Source of the DNA: Bin5 sp965261695
GTDB lineage: Bacteria > Chloroflexota > Anaerolineae > Caldilineales > Caldilineaceae
Length of the DNA stretch: 64,000 bases
Reading direction: 5' to 3'
Assembly (NCBI GenBank): GCA_965261695.1
Contig: OZ253474.1
Span: forward strand, 4,588,001-4,652,000
Shown: positions 1-8,726 of the stretch, piece by piece
Numbering within the stretch: position 1 is the first letter of the stretch
How the letters are laid out: the number at the start of each line of letters is the position of its first letter
Position numbers and translations under genes: made by a program
Notes under the pieces: model-generated
The model's database searches: none
What the model saw: the letters and a program-made list of their open reading frames with translations, nothing else
What the model was told of the DNA's origin: nothing

Positions 1-1821
1 GGGCCAGTTGTGCAGCGGGTTGTCAATCAGAAGCTGGTAACTGGGCAGGTAGTTGACAAGCTCGCAGTTCGGCTGTGACCAGTGCAGCAGTGCCGCCAAC
101 GCGACCGGCACAGACCCGACGCCGCGTCCGATCAGATGGACGCGTGCTCCGCCGTCTTCGAGAAAATCTATCGTGCGCATCAGGTCGAAGACGCGCCGGC
201 CCAGATAGCTTTCGCCCACCATGCTGCCAAAGCTGGCGTACAGATAGTCCGAGCCATACGGTTCGAGCAGTTCGCTGGAGCCGCACGTGGCCGGAAAGCT
301 CTGGCCCACGCCGCGCAGATCGGCTGCCAGAATCCGCTCCCCGTTGGCCAGCCGCCGCTGTAGCCAGGGCCGTTCGGCACAGTCCTCCTCACTCGAAGAA
401 TGGCCGGCGTAGAGCGAGACGCGCCCCCGCGGCCGGCGGCAGGCGTTCTCCTGGTCGCCGAACATCGTCAAAATGACCTGGATGCCCGGCTCGCTCTCCA
501 CGGCAAACTGGTAGCCCTTGCCGACTGTGGGGTCGTGTCCTCCGCTGCGGCGCAGGTAACGGAAGTGGGGCGGCGTATCCGGTGGGTCGATATTCAGCCG
601 CTTCTTGACCGTTGCCGCCAGCGCGGCCGGCTCTAGTCGCGGTCGCTGCGCTCTCAACTCCCTCGCCCGCGCCTGCGTGAAGGCGAAGATCTTGCTGCTG
701 CCGAACGGGACCACCTCGCCCTGGGCCGCGTCTAGCTGCGCATCCGGGATCTCCTCCATCTCCGGCTCCTGCCACTCGACCTCCCTCCCGGCATGTTTGA
801 TGAAGAAGCGGTACATCGCCTCGCGCGCATGCTTGTGGAAGCCGTGATCGAGGTGGCCGACGCTGATTTCGGCAGAGTCCGGCGACCCCAGCAGCGTATG
901 AATCTTCTTCATGTCGGCATGCGCCTGTTGCGCGCCGCGCAGATCAAAATAGCAGTTCTCCTCCGCCAGGATCAGGGTCGGGCGCGGCGCGTAGGCCAGC
1001 AGCAGGTCCGCCTCATCCAGCCCGAACTCCAGCGCGCGCGGCGGGTTCTGTTCGGCGTCTGCGGGCAGTTCGTTCTCAAGGTTGCAGAGCCAGCTGGTGA
1101 TGTAGCAGTCCGGCGCGGCCATCGTGACGCGCGGGTCGAGCGCGGTCACCTGCGTGGCCTGCGTTCCACCGCCGGAGCAGCCGGTGACGCCGACCCGGCT
1201 CGTGTCGGTCTCCGTGCGCGCCAGCAGATAGTCCAGCCCGCGCACTGCGTCCCACGCGAACCAACTGCCGATAAAATCGCCGCTCAGCAACATGCTGTTG
1301 CCGATCATGTTGTGGGCGACCGTTGAGCGCGGGCCCGACTCGCCTGCGGGTACGCCCTCGTCGGCGTAGAACTGGCGTCTTTCGCCCTGGCTGACAGGAT
1401 CCACGATCATGACGGCAAAGCCTTTGCTGGCCAGGCCGCGAGCAAAGAACTGGTAAGGCCCATAGGCTTTACCGTTCTCGGAATGCCCGCACAGCCCGAG
1501 GACACAGGGAATCTCTACCTCCACATTCTTTGGCAGATAAAGGTTGGCGCTGACCTTGAATCCGGGGCGGCTCTCATAGACGAACTTTTCCAGGTGAATG
1601 GCGCCGAGATCGATTGTGCCAGTAGTCTGCGCGTTGAGTTCGGTTCGGGCGGGCAGCGCGGGGAAGCAGCGTGCCACCTTTGACCGTACATCCCGCACGT
1701 ATGACTGTGCGTCCGCGCGCGAGTGCACCGCGGCCAACCTCTCGGCTCGCGCTCGCATGATCCGGCGCACTCGGTTGACCGTGTATTCGTGGACCATGTG
1801 CCCGTAGCGTTGATTGTGCAT
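1..1821 (-). CDS. Alpha/beta-hydrolase, acyl esterase-like (partial, 3' end outside window)
   Basis: The frame is open for 607 codons from an ATG at 1821 to the window edge, so the C-terminus is missing. AGGAG lies 8 nt upstream of the ATG. The fold reads as a large alpha/beta-hydrolase of the acetylxylan-esterase/dienelactone-hydrolase type. An oxyanion-side strand (LCGHSENG) is followed by the nucleophile elbow GCSGGG with Ser at residue 216, and then a candidate catalytic His in GHLDHGFHKH. After about residue 400 a second hydrolase-like half follows (AADLRGVGQSF, then a region resembling another core strand), so the protein may carry two related lobes. No signal peptide is visible, so it is probably cytoplasmic. 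The substrate cannot be told from the sequence; ester cleavage of acylated sugars is a guess from family resemblance. Plus-strand ORFs in this stretch are shadows. Confidence 0.8.
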   Translation of the reverse strand, partial: MHNQRYGHMVHEYTVNRVRRIMRARAERLAAVHSRADAQSYVRDVRSKVARCFPALPARTELNAQTTGTIDLGAIHLEKFVYESRPGFKVSANLYLPKNVEVEIPCVLGLCGHSENGKAYGPYQFFARGLASKGFAVMIVDPVSQGERRQFYADEGVPAGESGPRSTVAHNMIGNSMLLSGDFIGSWFAWDAVRGLDYLLARTETDTSRVGVTGCSGGGTQATQVTALDPRVTMAAPDCYITSWLCNLENELPADAEQNPPRALEFGLDEADLLLAYAPRPTLILAEENCYFDLRGAQQAHADMKKIHTLLGSPDSAEISVGHLDHGFHKHAREAMYRFFIKHAGREVEWQEPEMEEIPDAQLDAAQGEVVPFGSSKIFAFTQARARELRAQRPRLEPAALAATVKKRLNIDPPDTPPHFRYLRRSGGHDPTVGKGYQFAVESEPGIQVILTMFGDQENACRRPRGRVSLYAGHSSSEEDCAERPWLQRRLANGERILAADLRGVGQSFPATCGSSELLEPYGSDYLYASFGSMVGESYLGRRVFDLMRTIDFLEDGGARVHLIGRGVGSVPVALAALLHWSQPNCELVNYLPSYQLLIDNPLHNWP

Positions 1822-1913
1822 AGTCACGACTCCTGAATCGATCTACTGGTGTGCATTTTCGATGGAGGAGGCCAGAGTTCGCATTCTCGGCGTCGCTGTA
1901 CGCGTCGCTCCAG

Positions 1914-3005
1914 TTACCGGCTTCTATACTGCAGCGGCGGCCTGTTCACGTCGCGCTGAACCAGGTCGTCATAGCGCAAAACGCGCCCCGTACCCGCCGC
2001 GCTGAACGCTCCGTGGATCGAAAGGTAGAGACTGTCGTCAGGGGCAATAATGATGCTGGCCGGATAGGGCAGACCTGAAATCAGCAGTTGCGGCTCGCTC
2101 CAGCCCTCTCCCTGCCGACGAAAACGCAACAAGCTGCCCAGCTTGCCGCGGTAGGGGTGTTCGCCGTCTGCGCCCGACATGAACTCGAGCACATAGAGGC
2201 GCCCGTCCGAATCGAAGGCCAGATCGATCGGCGCGGTCAGGCCTTTGAGTATGGTCCTTGAGCGACCGTTCATCTGCAGGCGAACAATGCTGCCGCTGCC
2301 CTCATTGTGGGGCAGCCGGCTGAACGAGGCCGCATAGACCAGGCCGTCCGGCCCCCATGCAATGCCGGTCAGAACATCGTGGCCCTCAACCTGTGAGAAA
2401 ATGGATATGGCGCCGTTCGCATCGGCTGAGAATATCTGCCCCGTCGCGCCGTCGGCCACGAGGAAGCGGCCGCCTTCAGCATCGGCGACCATGGCAAAGG
2501 GATTCAGCTTGACGAAGGTTGCCTTGTTGTAATCCAATGTCAGTGGATCGGCGACATAGGCGAGGATGTCGGCCACCACGCGGGGCGGCGTCTGCGCATC
2601 AGTAATGTGGAGAATCGTGCGGGACAGCGGCTCGCGGCCTTCCGCCATCAGCACGTAGAGTTGGCCGTCAAGCTCAGCCGCGTCGGTTGCGCCCACCGAT
2701 GTGCCGTCGCTGCCGTTGAGCAGATAGGGCAATCCATCGACAAGGCGTTGGCGGGTGCCGTCTGGTGCGAGGCAGGTCAGCGCGCCGGTCGCGGCCGCGT
2801 TGTCGGTCCCAAACGGGATCTCCTCCCGGCTCAGAGACGGGTGGCCGGTTTCTGCAACACAGAGCGTGCCGTCTGCGCGCCAAAGCAGGCCGCGCGGCTC
2901 GTTCAGATTGTCAAGCGCGACCTGATAAGCGGACGATTCAGTCAGCGCGCAGCCGCTGAACAGCAGCGCGGCGATCATTGTAGGTAGGCAAGCCGCTGCC
3001 TTCAA
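1914..3005 (-). CDS. ScyD/ScyE-like beta-propeller lipoprotein
   Basis: 363 residues, TTG start with GGGGGAG about 9 nt upstream. The N-terminus is a lipoprotein signal (hydrophobic run ending LLFSGC, lipidation at Cys19), so the protein should sit on the outer face of the membrane. The mature part is a six-bladed-propeller type sequence with repeated turns such as NEPRGLLWRADG, IAWGPDGLVYAASF and DLAFDSDGRLYVLEF. That is the pattern of the ScyD/ScyE and sorbosone-dehydrogenase-like propellers. It may bind or oxidise a small substrate, but no catalytic residue can be assigned. It lies 92 nt upstream of the esterase start on the same strand and could be co-transcribed with it. Length is normal for the family. 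Confidence 0.8.
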   Translation of the reverse strand: MKAAACLPTMIAALLFSGCALTESSAYQVALDNLNEPRGLLWRADGTLCVAETGHPSLSREEIPFGTDNAAATGALTCLAPDGTRQRLVDGLPYLLNGSDGTSVGATDAAELDGQLYVLMAEGREPLSRTILHITDAQTPPRVVADILAYVADPLTLDYNKATFVKLNPFAMVADAEGGRFLVADGATGQIFSADANGAISIFSQVEGHDVLTGIAWGPDGLVYAASFSRLPHNEGSGSIVRLQMNGRSRTILKGLTAPIDLAFDSDGRLYVLEFMSGADGEHPYRGKLGSLLRFRRQGEGWSEPQLLISGLPYPASIIIAPDDSLYLSIHGAFSAAGTGRVLRYDDLVQRDVNRPPLQYRSR

Positions 3006-3104
3006 GACGAACGCTCCCCCTTGCCTATTTCGATTTCATTGACGAACGTCACATTTCGCGGTATAGCAGGCATGACAACTGGCAATATTGTGAAGGAGAT
3101 CGGT

Positions 3105-3902
3105 ATGCCCAGCCTCTTCCCTGTCATGGATCCCTACGTCGAAGAAGGCTCCATCTGGCCAGACATGCACTTGCGTCTGATTTCCAACAGTTCGGAAGCG
3201 CTTCAGCCGCAGGTGCGCCCCAAATAAATCGTACGCATAGAGGAAAGAATTGCACTCGAAACACTGAGCAAAAGGTATGTCCCCGATGTCCTGGTGATCA
3301 AGACGACTCAAGTGTCGTCTGGCACAGAATCAAACGCGGGCCCACTGGTTGCAGACGAACCGCAGACGATCAGGAGCGGAGATGAGGAGCGTCGCATACC
3401 CTATCTCGAAGTCATCCTTCGCCCATCGGGCAATGTGGTTACAGTGATCGAGGTCTTGAGTCCAAGCAACAAATTGGGCCTGGGGCGGGCAGATTATCTG
3501 CAGAAGCAGGAGGACTTACTAAACACGGGAACCAATCTGGTTGAAATCGATCCCCTGTCCGGGCCGACTGCAACCTTTGCCCGTCGCTTTCGGGTCACTA
3601 CACCTCAAGACTGGCGCTACATCATCAGCATCAGCCGTTCGCAACAGCGCACGCACGTGGAAGCCTACCCGATTCCACTTACAGAGCGGTTGCCGCGCTG
3701 TAAGGTACCGCTTCTCTCCGAGGACGATGATGCCGTATTGGACCTGCCCGCCGTCTTTACTCGCTGCTACGAAGTGGGTGACTATAGCCTGCTGCTGGAC
3801 TATCGCCAACCGCCGCCGATCGCGTTGAGCAAGTCCGAGGAGGAGTGGATGGAAGCGCTGCTCGTGGAAAAGGGCTTGCGAACAGCGCCAGCCGAGCAGT
3901 AG
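3105..3902 (+). pseudogene. DUF4058 family gene with one in-frame TAA
   Basis: An ATG at 3105 is preceded by AAGGAG with 6 nt spacing. The first 40 codons give the hallmark DUF4058 start (MPSLFPVMDPYVEEG, WPDMHLRLI, LQPQVRPK). Codon 41 is TAA (3225-3227), and the same frame then continues without a shift (IVRIEERIALETL, RYVPDVLVIK, IPYLEVILRPSGNVVTVIEVLSP, DYRQPPPI) to a normal stop at 3902. Family members usually read RPKY or RPRY here, so TAA most likely replaces a TAT/TAC tyrosine codon. Total length, 265 codons, is normal for the family. The function of DUF4058 is unknown. Either this is a very recent pseudogene or the downstream part is expressed from an internal GTG at 3294. Confidence 0.8.
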
Positions 3903-4021
3903 CCTGATGTCGAGGGCTTGGCATGTCGCTCCCCCGGCCTGGGCAGGCAATTTCCGCCACAACATGACCGGCAAGGCCCCGCCCGCGACACACGCCCCTT
4001 GAATGGAATGTCTGGCAATAG

Positions 4022-4044
4022 GAAGAGAGGGGGATTCTCTCTTC
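4022..4044 (-). terminator. Hairpin downstream of hydroxylase copy A
   Basis: GAAGAGAG, a 7-nt loop and CTCTCTTC form a perfect 8-bp stem about 57 nt beyond the stop of the hydroxylase gene on the minus strand. No U-run follows, so it may be a processing or protective hairpin rather than an intrinsic terminator. A hairpin lies at the same place after the duplicate gene. Confidence 0.4.
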
Positions 4045-4101
4045 TCTTCACTTAACGCCCGGCCCTGAGTCAGCGGCAATCACATCCTCTTCCGAAACGG
4101 G

Positions 4102-5127
4102 TTACGCCGTCGAGTTCTGGATGTTGTGGCGGGCCAACCGCTTTGCCCGCATCGCCTCGTGGGACTCGGGAGAGCCGTTGTGGCTGGTACCGAACCAGAC
4201 GTCGAACGGAATGTCTAATCCACCGTAGTTGCATTCGAAGTAACGGTGGTGCAACTGGTGGAAATAGGATGCCCCCCTTAGCTTGGATTTGTCGTTGACG
4301 ACGATTGCCTCGAAGCCCGTGTGCGCCTGCGCAGGCGAGAACGCTGCGAGCTGCCCGTTCATGACAGCGTGGATCGGGTGCGAGGGAACGATCCAATGGA
4401 TCAGTACGCCGCTGAAGAACAGGATGTGCTCGATCGGGTGCATTGACAGGCCGGACCATGGACCGGGGTTGATGTTGCGGTGGTGCAGGAAGTGCCCCGC
4501 CTTGTATAGCGGCGGCCAGTGCATCAGGCGGTGGGTCCAATAGAAGTGGAACTGGCCCCAAAGCTGGATTCCGCAGAGCAACAAGATGAAATAGACCGGA
4601 TGCGCCTTCGGGTCCAGGTAGGGGATGTACTCGTTGGCGTAGGCCCACAACGTCACGACCTCGTAGGCGGTCCAGATGGTGCCGCCGCTGACGCAACTCC
4701 AGAAGATGTTGTCGAACAGCTGATTGTTCCTCAGGAACTTCCTCTTGCCCTTCGCCATCCAGTCGGACGTATATTTGAATTGGAAGCCCTGGGATTTGCG
4801 CCCCCACAGCCACAGGTGCCAGGCGCTGACAATGACGACCAGCATGACCTGGTTGCGTACGAAGAGGTAGAGAATCCAGTCGGCGCTGAAGCGGGTCATG
4901 CGTGACATCTCCGGCTGCAGATAGGTGACGGTCAGCGCGGCGATGAGCATGTAGATGAGATTCCAGGGAAAGAGGTAGTTGTAGAGCCACTTCGCCACCT
5001 TCAACGGCTTGGGCGGCCAGTCAAATACCGGGTTGGGCAGCTTCTCCCCTTCCGGCTGCCAGTGTCCGCGTTCGTCGCGCGGCATCCCGTCGATCAGACC
5101 ATCTCTTTCAGCGCTTACGTCAGCCAT
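4102..5127 (-). CDS. Membrane fatty-acid hydroxylase / sterol desaturase family protein, copy A
   Basis: 341 residues from the ATG at 5127 (AGGAGG 6 nt upstream). The longer reading from 5205 is rejected because the paralogue at 6387-7412 begins at the same MADV sequence with the same ribosome site. The family's diiron histidine clusters are all present: HRLMH (199-203), HFLHH (212-216), HPIEH (230-234) and HQLHH (290-294). Hydrophobic segments at about 55-70, 85-108, 150-165 and 178-195 fit an integral membrane protein. Family members hydroxylate or desaturate fatty acids, sterols or carotenoids using oxygen; the substrate here is unknown. A 3' scrap of a transaldolase gene lies directly upstream, mirroring the intact arrangement of copy B. 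Confidence 0.87.
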   Translation of the reverse strand: MADVSAERDGLIDGMPRDERGHWQPEGEKLPNPVFDWPPKPLKVAKWLYNYLFPWNLIYMLIAALTVTYLQPEMSRMTRFSADWILYLFVRNQVMLVVIVSAWHLWLWGRKSQGFQFKYTSDWMAKGKRKFLRNNQLFDNIFWSCVSGGTIWTAYEVVTLWAYANEYIPYLDPKAHPVYFILLLCGIQLWGQFHFYWTHRLMHWPPLYKAGHFLHHRNINPGPWSGLSMHPIEHILFFSGVLIHWIVPSHPIHAVMNGQLAAFSPAQAHTGFEAIVVNDKSKLRGASYFHQLHHRYFECNYGGLDIPFDVWFGTSHNGSPESHEAMRAKRLARHNIQNSTA

Positions 5128-5297
5128 GATCACCCTCCTGGAATTGTGAGTTTGCGCGTCGACTTGTGTGGGCACTCTCAGCCCGATCTGTAGGCGTTTT
5201 GCCATCTTGGGTTTGGCGGCAATTCTACAACTAAGTCATGATTTCTGGCAACCGCAAAACCAGCAAACGATAGTGAAGATCGAAGCACACGATGTGC

Positions 5298-5424
5298 TCA
5301 GGAGTGCTGTTCCTCAACGGGGCGCCCGCCAGCAGCCCGCTGCGGTGCACGTCGATCCACTCGTCCATGAAGGCCTTGTTCCAGTGGTCAGTGAGAGGAT
5401 GCTTGAAAATGTCGCGGGACGCGA
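5298..5424 (-). pseudogene. 3' remnant of a second transaldolase-like gene
   Basis: Reading the minus strand gives RDIFKHPLTDHWNKAF, then MDEWIDVHRSGLLAGAP. This is a near copy of the C-terminus of the transaldolase-like protein at 7587-8324 (RDMLNHPLTDHWNKVF, MDEWLDMHSNGLLAGVP). One G is missing after GCCCC. Restoring it gives VEEQHS and a TGA at 5300-5298, matching the VEAQHA end of the intact gene. Similarity stops abruptly at about 5424. The scrap sits 170 nt upstream of hydroxylase copy A, the same spacing as the intact gene has to copy B. It is therefore the relic of a tandem duplication whose 5' part was replaced by the unrelated gene at 5438-6001. Confidence 0.85.
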
Positions 5425-5437
5425 ACCGCAGCTCGCT

Positions 5438-6001
5438 CTATTCCTGCATGTACGCTTCCCATCCCTGAGCGACGATCTCCTCACGAGTCGCACGGCGGGC
5501 GAAATCCCAAAGGCAGTTCAGTTCGGGCGCCATGAGCGTGAGCGGGTGGGGACGGAGTGCATTGTGGCGATGGACAGCCCCCGGGTCGCGCCACACGGCG
5601 GCGCACTCATTGCATTTAATTACGATTACATTCTTGTCTGTGTATGCTATGAACAGCAGAGCGCTTTGCCATCCGCAAAAGGGACAGAAGTCCTCTCGCA
5701 CCTGAAACCCGGGCGCTGCACGCAAGTCCGCAAGGCGCTTCTGAAGGGATTTGCGAAAGGCTTCCAGGACAACAGGGTCTCCAGGAATCGCATTCTCTTC
5801 TGTGTAAACACCGTCAAAATGGGCAAAGTCCAAACCGAAATCGCCAGATGGCGTCCCACGCGTTCTTGCATTGACCAAGTCGACACCGGGCCACTCTGTG
5901 GAGCCTGCCGCTCCGTCAAGATAGGCAACAAAAAAAGAAAGCGCGTCGAACTGTAGGTGAACCAGCTTCCAGAAGATGTATGCCGGGTCTGGGTTCTCCA
6001 A
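5438..6001 (-). CDS. Hypothetical protein with a zinc-ribbon-like C-x2-C...C-x2-C pair
   Basis: 187 residues if the TTG at 6001 is the start. The protein contains CPFCG (Cys106, Cys109) and CNEC (Cys130, Cys133), a four-cysteine zinc-ribbon spacing, in an otherwise unrecognised sequence. The same frame stays open upstream to a TAG at 6107-6109 and the extra residues look protein-like (QILGEVFRP, DYEKAGDQKTRQELIEALEN), so the true N-terminus is probably longer. A good ribosome site (AGGAGG, 6127-6132) with GTG at 6116 is one frame away, suggesting a frameshift near 6090 or a sequencing slip. It sits between the halves of the hydroxylase/transaldolase duplication and replaces most of the lost transaldolase copy. 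Function unknown. Confidence 0.6.
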   Translation of the reverse strand: MENPDPAYIFWKLVHLQFDALSFFVAYLDGAAGSTEWPGVDLVNARTRGTPSGDFGLDFAHFDGVYTEENAIPGDPVVLEAFRKSLQKRLADLRAAPGFQVREDFCPFCGWQSALLFIAYTDKNVIVIKCNECAAVWRDPGAVHRHNALRPHPLTLMAPELNCLWDFARRATREEIVAQGWEAYMQE

Positions 6002-6386
6002 TGCCTCGATGAGTTCTTGGCGTGTTTTCTGGTCGCCTGCCTTTTCATAGTCGCTCTTGATGATTGGTCTGAAGACCTCACCGAGGATCTGCTTGTTCGT
6101 CCATGCCTATTCGCACTTGGTTTTGACCTCCTGGTGGACGCGATAGCGACAACGCCTTATGAGAGGCATTCCACTGAATTCGCCCAGGGATACCGCGACC
6201 GGAGCGCCAGAAGAAATGTGCTGTTGCGGCTTGCACTAACGCGCCTCTCAGATCCGACGGATTGGTCCACGTTCGACAAACGCACCCGCAGACGTTTTTG
6301 ACACAAGAGAGAGGAGAGGGTACCCTCTCCTCTGCTCGCTCTGTCTGGACTGAACTTGCTGAGATTGACCGTACTGCCGAAACGGG
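6002..6386. other. Gap with little recognisable content
   Basis: It holds the likely N-terminal extension of the zinc-ribbon protein (6002-6106), its possible ribosome site at 6127-6132, and the 24-nt palindrome at 6310-6333. Otherwise nothing was recognised. Confidence 0.5.
6310..6333 (-). terminator. Perfect 24-nt palindrome downstream of hydroxylase copy B
   Basis: AGAGGAGAGGGT is followed directly by its exact complement, centred at 6321/6322 and 54 nt beyond the stop of the hydroxylase gene. It corresponds in position to the hairpin at 4022-4044 after copy A. There is no U-run, so its role as a terminator is only likely by position. Confidence 0.4.
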
Positions 6387-7412
6387 TTACGCAGTCGAGG
6401 TCCGGATCTTGTGGCTGGCGAAGCGCTTTGCCCGCATCTTTTCATGCGCTTCCTCCGAACCGTCGTGGCTGGTGCCGAACCAGGCGTCGAACGGGATGTC
6501 CATTTCACCGTAGTTGCACTCGAAGTAACGATGATGCAACTGGTGGAAGTAGGATGCCCCGGCCAGTTTGCGCTCGCCTTTGATGACCAGCGCCTCGAAT
6601 CCCGCGTGCCCCTGCGCCGGCGTGAGCGCGGCGTGCTGCCCGTTCATAACGGCGTGGATCGGGTGCGAGGGAATGATCCAGTGAATCAGCACACCGCTGA
6701 AGTAGAGGATGTGTTCGATCGGGTGCATGGACAGCCCGGACCAGGGGCCGACGTTGATGTTGCGGTGGTGCAGAAAGTGCCCCGCCTTGTAGAGCGGCGG
6801 CCAGTGCAGAAGACGATGCACCCAGTAGAAATGGAACAGCCGCCACAGCTGGATGGCGCACAGCATCAGGACAAAATAGACCGGATGCGCGCGCGGGTCC
6901 AGGTAGGGGATGTACTCGTTGGCGTAAGCCCACAGCGTTACCACCTCGTAGGCCGTCCAGATGGTGCCGCCGCTGACGCAACTCCAGAAGATGTTGTCGA
7001 ACAGCTGGTTGCCCGCCAAGAACTGCCGTTTGCCCTTTGCCATCCAATCCGCTGTGTACTTGAACTGTAAACCCTGCGACTTGCGCGCCCACAGCCACAG
7101 GTGCCATGCGCTGACAATCACGATCAGCATGACCTGGTTGCGCACGAAGAGATAGAGGATCCAGTCGGCGCTGAACCTGGTCATGCGCGACATCTCCGGC
7201 TGCAAATAGACGACCGTCAGCACGGCGATGAGCATGTAGACGAAATTCCACGGGAAAAGGTAGTTAAATGCCCATTTCGCCACCGCCATCGGCCTGGGCG
7301 GCCAGTCGAAAACAGGATTGGGCAACTTGATCCCTTCAGGCTGCCAGTACCCGCGCTTGTCGCGCGGCATTCCATCCATCAGGCCTTCTCTCTCAGCACG
7401 GACGTCTGCCAT
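6387..7412 (-). CDS. Membrane fatty-acid hydroxylase / sterol desaturase family protein, copy B
   Basis: 341 residues, exactly the length of copy A and very similar along its whole length. The ATG at 7412 has AGGAGG 6 nt upstream. The histidine clusters HRLLH, HFLHH, HPIEH and HQLHH are conserved, so both copies should bind the diiron centre. Differences are concentrated in the last 80 residues and in the cytoplasmic loops, suggesting that both copies were kept under selection after an old duplication. The intact transaldolase-like gene ends 174 nt upstream on the same strand. The substrate is unknown. Confidence 0.87.
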   Translation of the reverse strand: MADVRAEREGLMDGMPRDKRGYWQPEGIKLPNPVFDWPPRPMAVAKWAFNYLFPWNFVYMLIAVLTVVYLQPEMSRMTRFSADWILYLFVRNQVMLIVIVSAWHLWLWARKSQGLQFKYTADWMAKGKRQFLAGNQLFDNIFWSCVSGGTIWTAYEVVTLWAYANEYIPYLDPRAHPVYFVLMLCAIQLWRLFHFYWVHRLLHWPPLYKAGHFLHHRNINVGPWSGLSMHPIEHILYFSGVLIHWIIPSHPIHAVMNGQHAALTPAQGHAGFEALVIKGERKLAGASYFHQLHHRYFECNYGEMDIPFDAWFGTSHDGSEEAHEKMRAKRFASHKIRTSTA

Positions 7413-7586
7413 GATCTCCCTCCTGGAGTGTTGAATCTGTGCCCCGAGGTATCCGAGAACTCCCTGTCCGGTCTATCAGCGTCTTGCCATTCGCGTCATC
7501 TTTTCCGCCATTCTACTATTGGGGTTCGTGTCTCGCAACCACGCACAATCAGATTCCCATTGCGAAATACGCAAAACACAGTTCAA

Positions 7587-8324
7587 TCAGGCGTGCTGCG
7601 CCTCAACCGGCACGCCGGCCAGCAGGCCGTTGCTGTGCATGTCCAGCCACTCGTCCATGAAGACCTTGTTCCAGTGGTCGGTTAGCGGGTGGTTGAGCAT
7701 GTCGCGGTAGACCGCCGCCATTGTGACCAGTTCGTCGGCGCCGTCGCGGAAGGCGGCGCGGGCTGTCTCCACCGAGCGCACGAGCGCCGCCATGATGTGG
7801 GGCCGCCCGTCCCAGCCACGGAACATGCGCGCGCAGTCGCGGATCAGCCCGGTCGGGTCGCCGCCCATCTCGCGCACGGGATCGCAGAATGGCAGAATGT
7901 GGTCGACACCGGCCTGGGCGACGGCCGCGGCCTGGGTGAGCGAGAAGACTGACGTGCAAAAGGTCTCGATCCCCTCCTGTCTGAGGATGCTGAACGCCTT
8001 GAGGCCGTTTAGAGTGCAGGGGATCTTGAGGATGATCTGCGGCGACATGTCGGTGAAGACCTTGCCGACGGCTAACAGCTCCGCGACCGAGTGGCCGTCG
8101 ATCTCTATGACCACCAGCTTGTTCGTCATTGCCAGGTAGGCCTCGGTCAGGGCGATGACGCTGCCGTAGGGCTTGGCGTACAGGTTGAGTACGACCGTGT
8201 TGGTGACGATGCCGGCGATGCCAAGCGGCATGAACTCCTCAAGTTCCGCCGGCGGCCCGGCCAGCCAGATCGTCGGCCCGCGTCCGCTTGATCGTGTCAT
8301 CACGACCGATCCCTTTTCGTCCAT
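7587..8324 (-). CDS. Transaldolase-like protein
   Basis: 245 residues from the ATG at 8324, chosen over an upstream start at 8396 because GAGGAA lies 6 nt before it. The sequence follows the small transaldolase/fructose-6-phosphate aldolase barrel: GIVTNTVVL (usually GATTNPSL), ILKIPCTLNGLKAF with Lys100 as the likely Schiff-base lysine, and TSVFSLTQAAAVAQAGVDHILPF. The usual TTNP is changed to VTNT and the barrel carries extra sequence near the C-terminus (about 190-240), so the substrate may not be the classical sugar phosphate. It is probably linked to the downstream hydroxylase gene, since a duplicated copy of the pair lies at 4102-5424. Confidence 0.75.
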   Translation of the reverse strand: MDEKGSVVMTRSSGRGPTIWLAGPPAELEEFMPLGIAGIVTNTVVLNLYAKPYGSVIALTEAYLAMTNKLVVIEIDGHSVAELLAVGKVFTDMSPQIILKIPCTLNGLKAFSILRQEGIETFCTSVFSLTQAAAVAQAGVDHILPFCDPVREMGGDPTGLIRDCARMFRGWDGRPHIMAALVRSVETARAAFRDGADELVTMAAVYRDMLNHPLTDHWNKVFMDEWLDMHSNGLLAGVPVEAQHA

Positions 8325-8486
8325 AGTGTCTTCCTCGTGGGTGGATAGCTGTGTTTCGCGCAATTCGATTGCAGAGTTGCAGGCGAATGGCCTCATCTTA
8401 AGGATTCACTGCACGTAAATCCGATGCGAACTCATATTGTTTGTGCAGTCAATGGTCAGGACCCAAAGCGAACTCGATGTGTTCGT

Positions 8487-8726
8487 TCAATTCTGCCCAA
8501 AAGCCTCCAGAAAATCGGCTCTCGAAATACCTGCCTGGGTACAGATTCGGCGTAACGTTGAACCTTTGATGCGACGGTGATTCGGTATAGTCATCGTGAT
8601 TCTGTTTCAATCGGAGTCTTCCCGTATCATCGAAATGTGATTTCATTCGCGAAGCACACGAAAGCCCAGAATCTCCAAAGTGCGGATTACTTTTCTCTTG
8701 GGCGCATCGACTGGGAAGCGCGGCAT
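8487..8726 (-). pseudogene. hicA: hicA-type mRNA interferase gene with two in-frame TGA codons
   Basis: The start ATG (8726-8724) overlaps the hicB stop as TGATG. The 79-codon frame reads as a complete HicA: PKRKVIRTLEILGFRVLRE, stop, NHISMIREDSD, stop, NRITMTIPNHRRIKGSTL, RRICTQAGISRADFLEAF. The catalytic His of the double-stranded-RNA-binding-like fold (NHISM) is kept. The two internal stops are TGA at codons 28 (8645-8643) and 40 (8609-8607). In HicA proteins both places are normally Gly (REGNH, DGN), so each TGA is one base from GGA. There is no frameshift anywhere. Unless UGA is read through, no full toxin is made, and the antitoxin gene upstream is intact. Confidence 0.85.

Noticed and set aside
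793..1326. 177-codon plus-strand frame in the first gene
   Set aside because: It lies opposite the alpha/beta-hydrolase, whose motifs are clear on the minus strand.
5168..5956. 262-codon plus-strand frame
   Set aside because: It runs antisense to the transaldolase scrap and the zinc-ribbon gene, both of which have recognisable protein features.
8487..8726. UGA read as glycine throughout this genome
   Set aside because: Many intact genes here end at TGA at the expected family length, so a genome-wide code change is not tenable; only local foreign origin or mutation remains.
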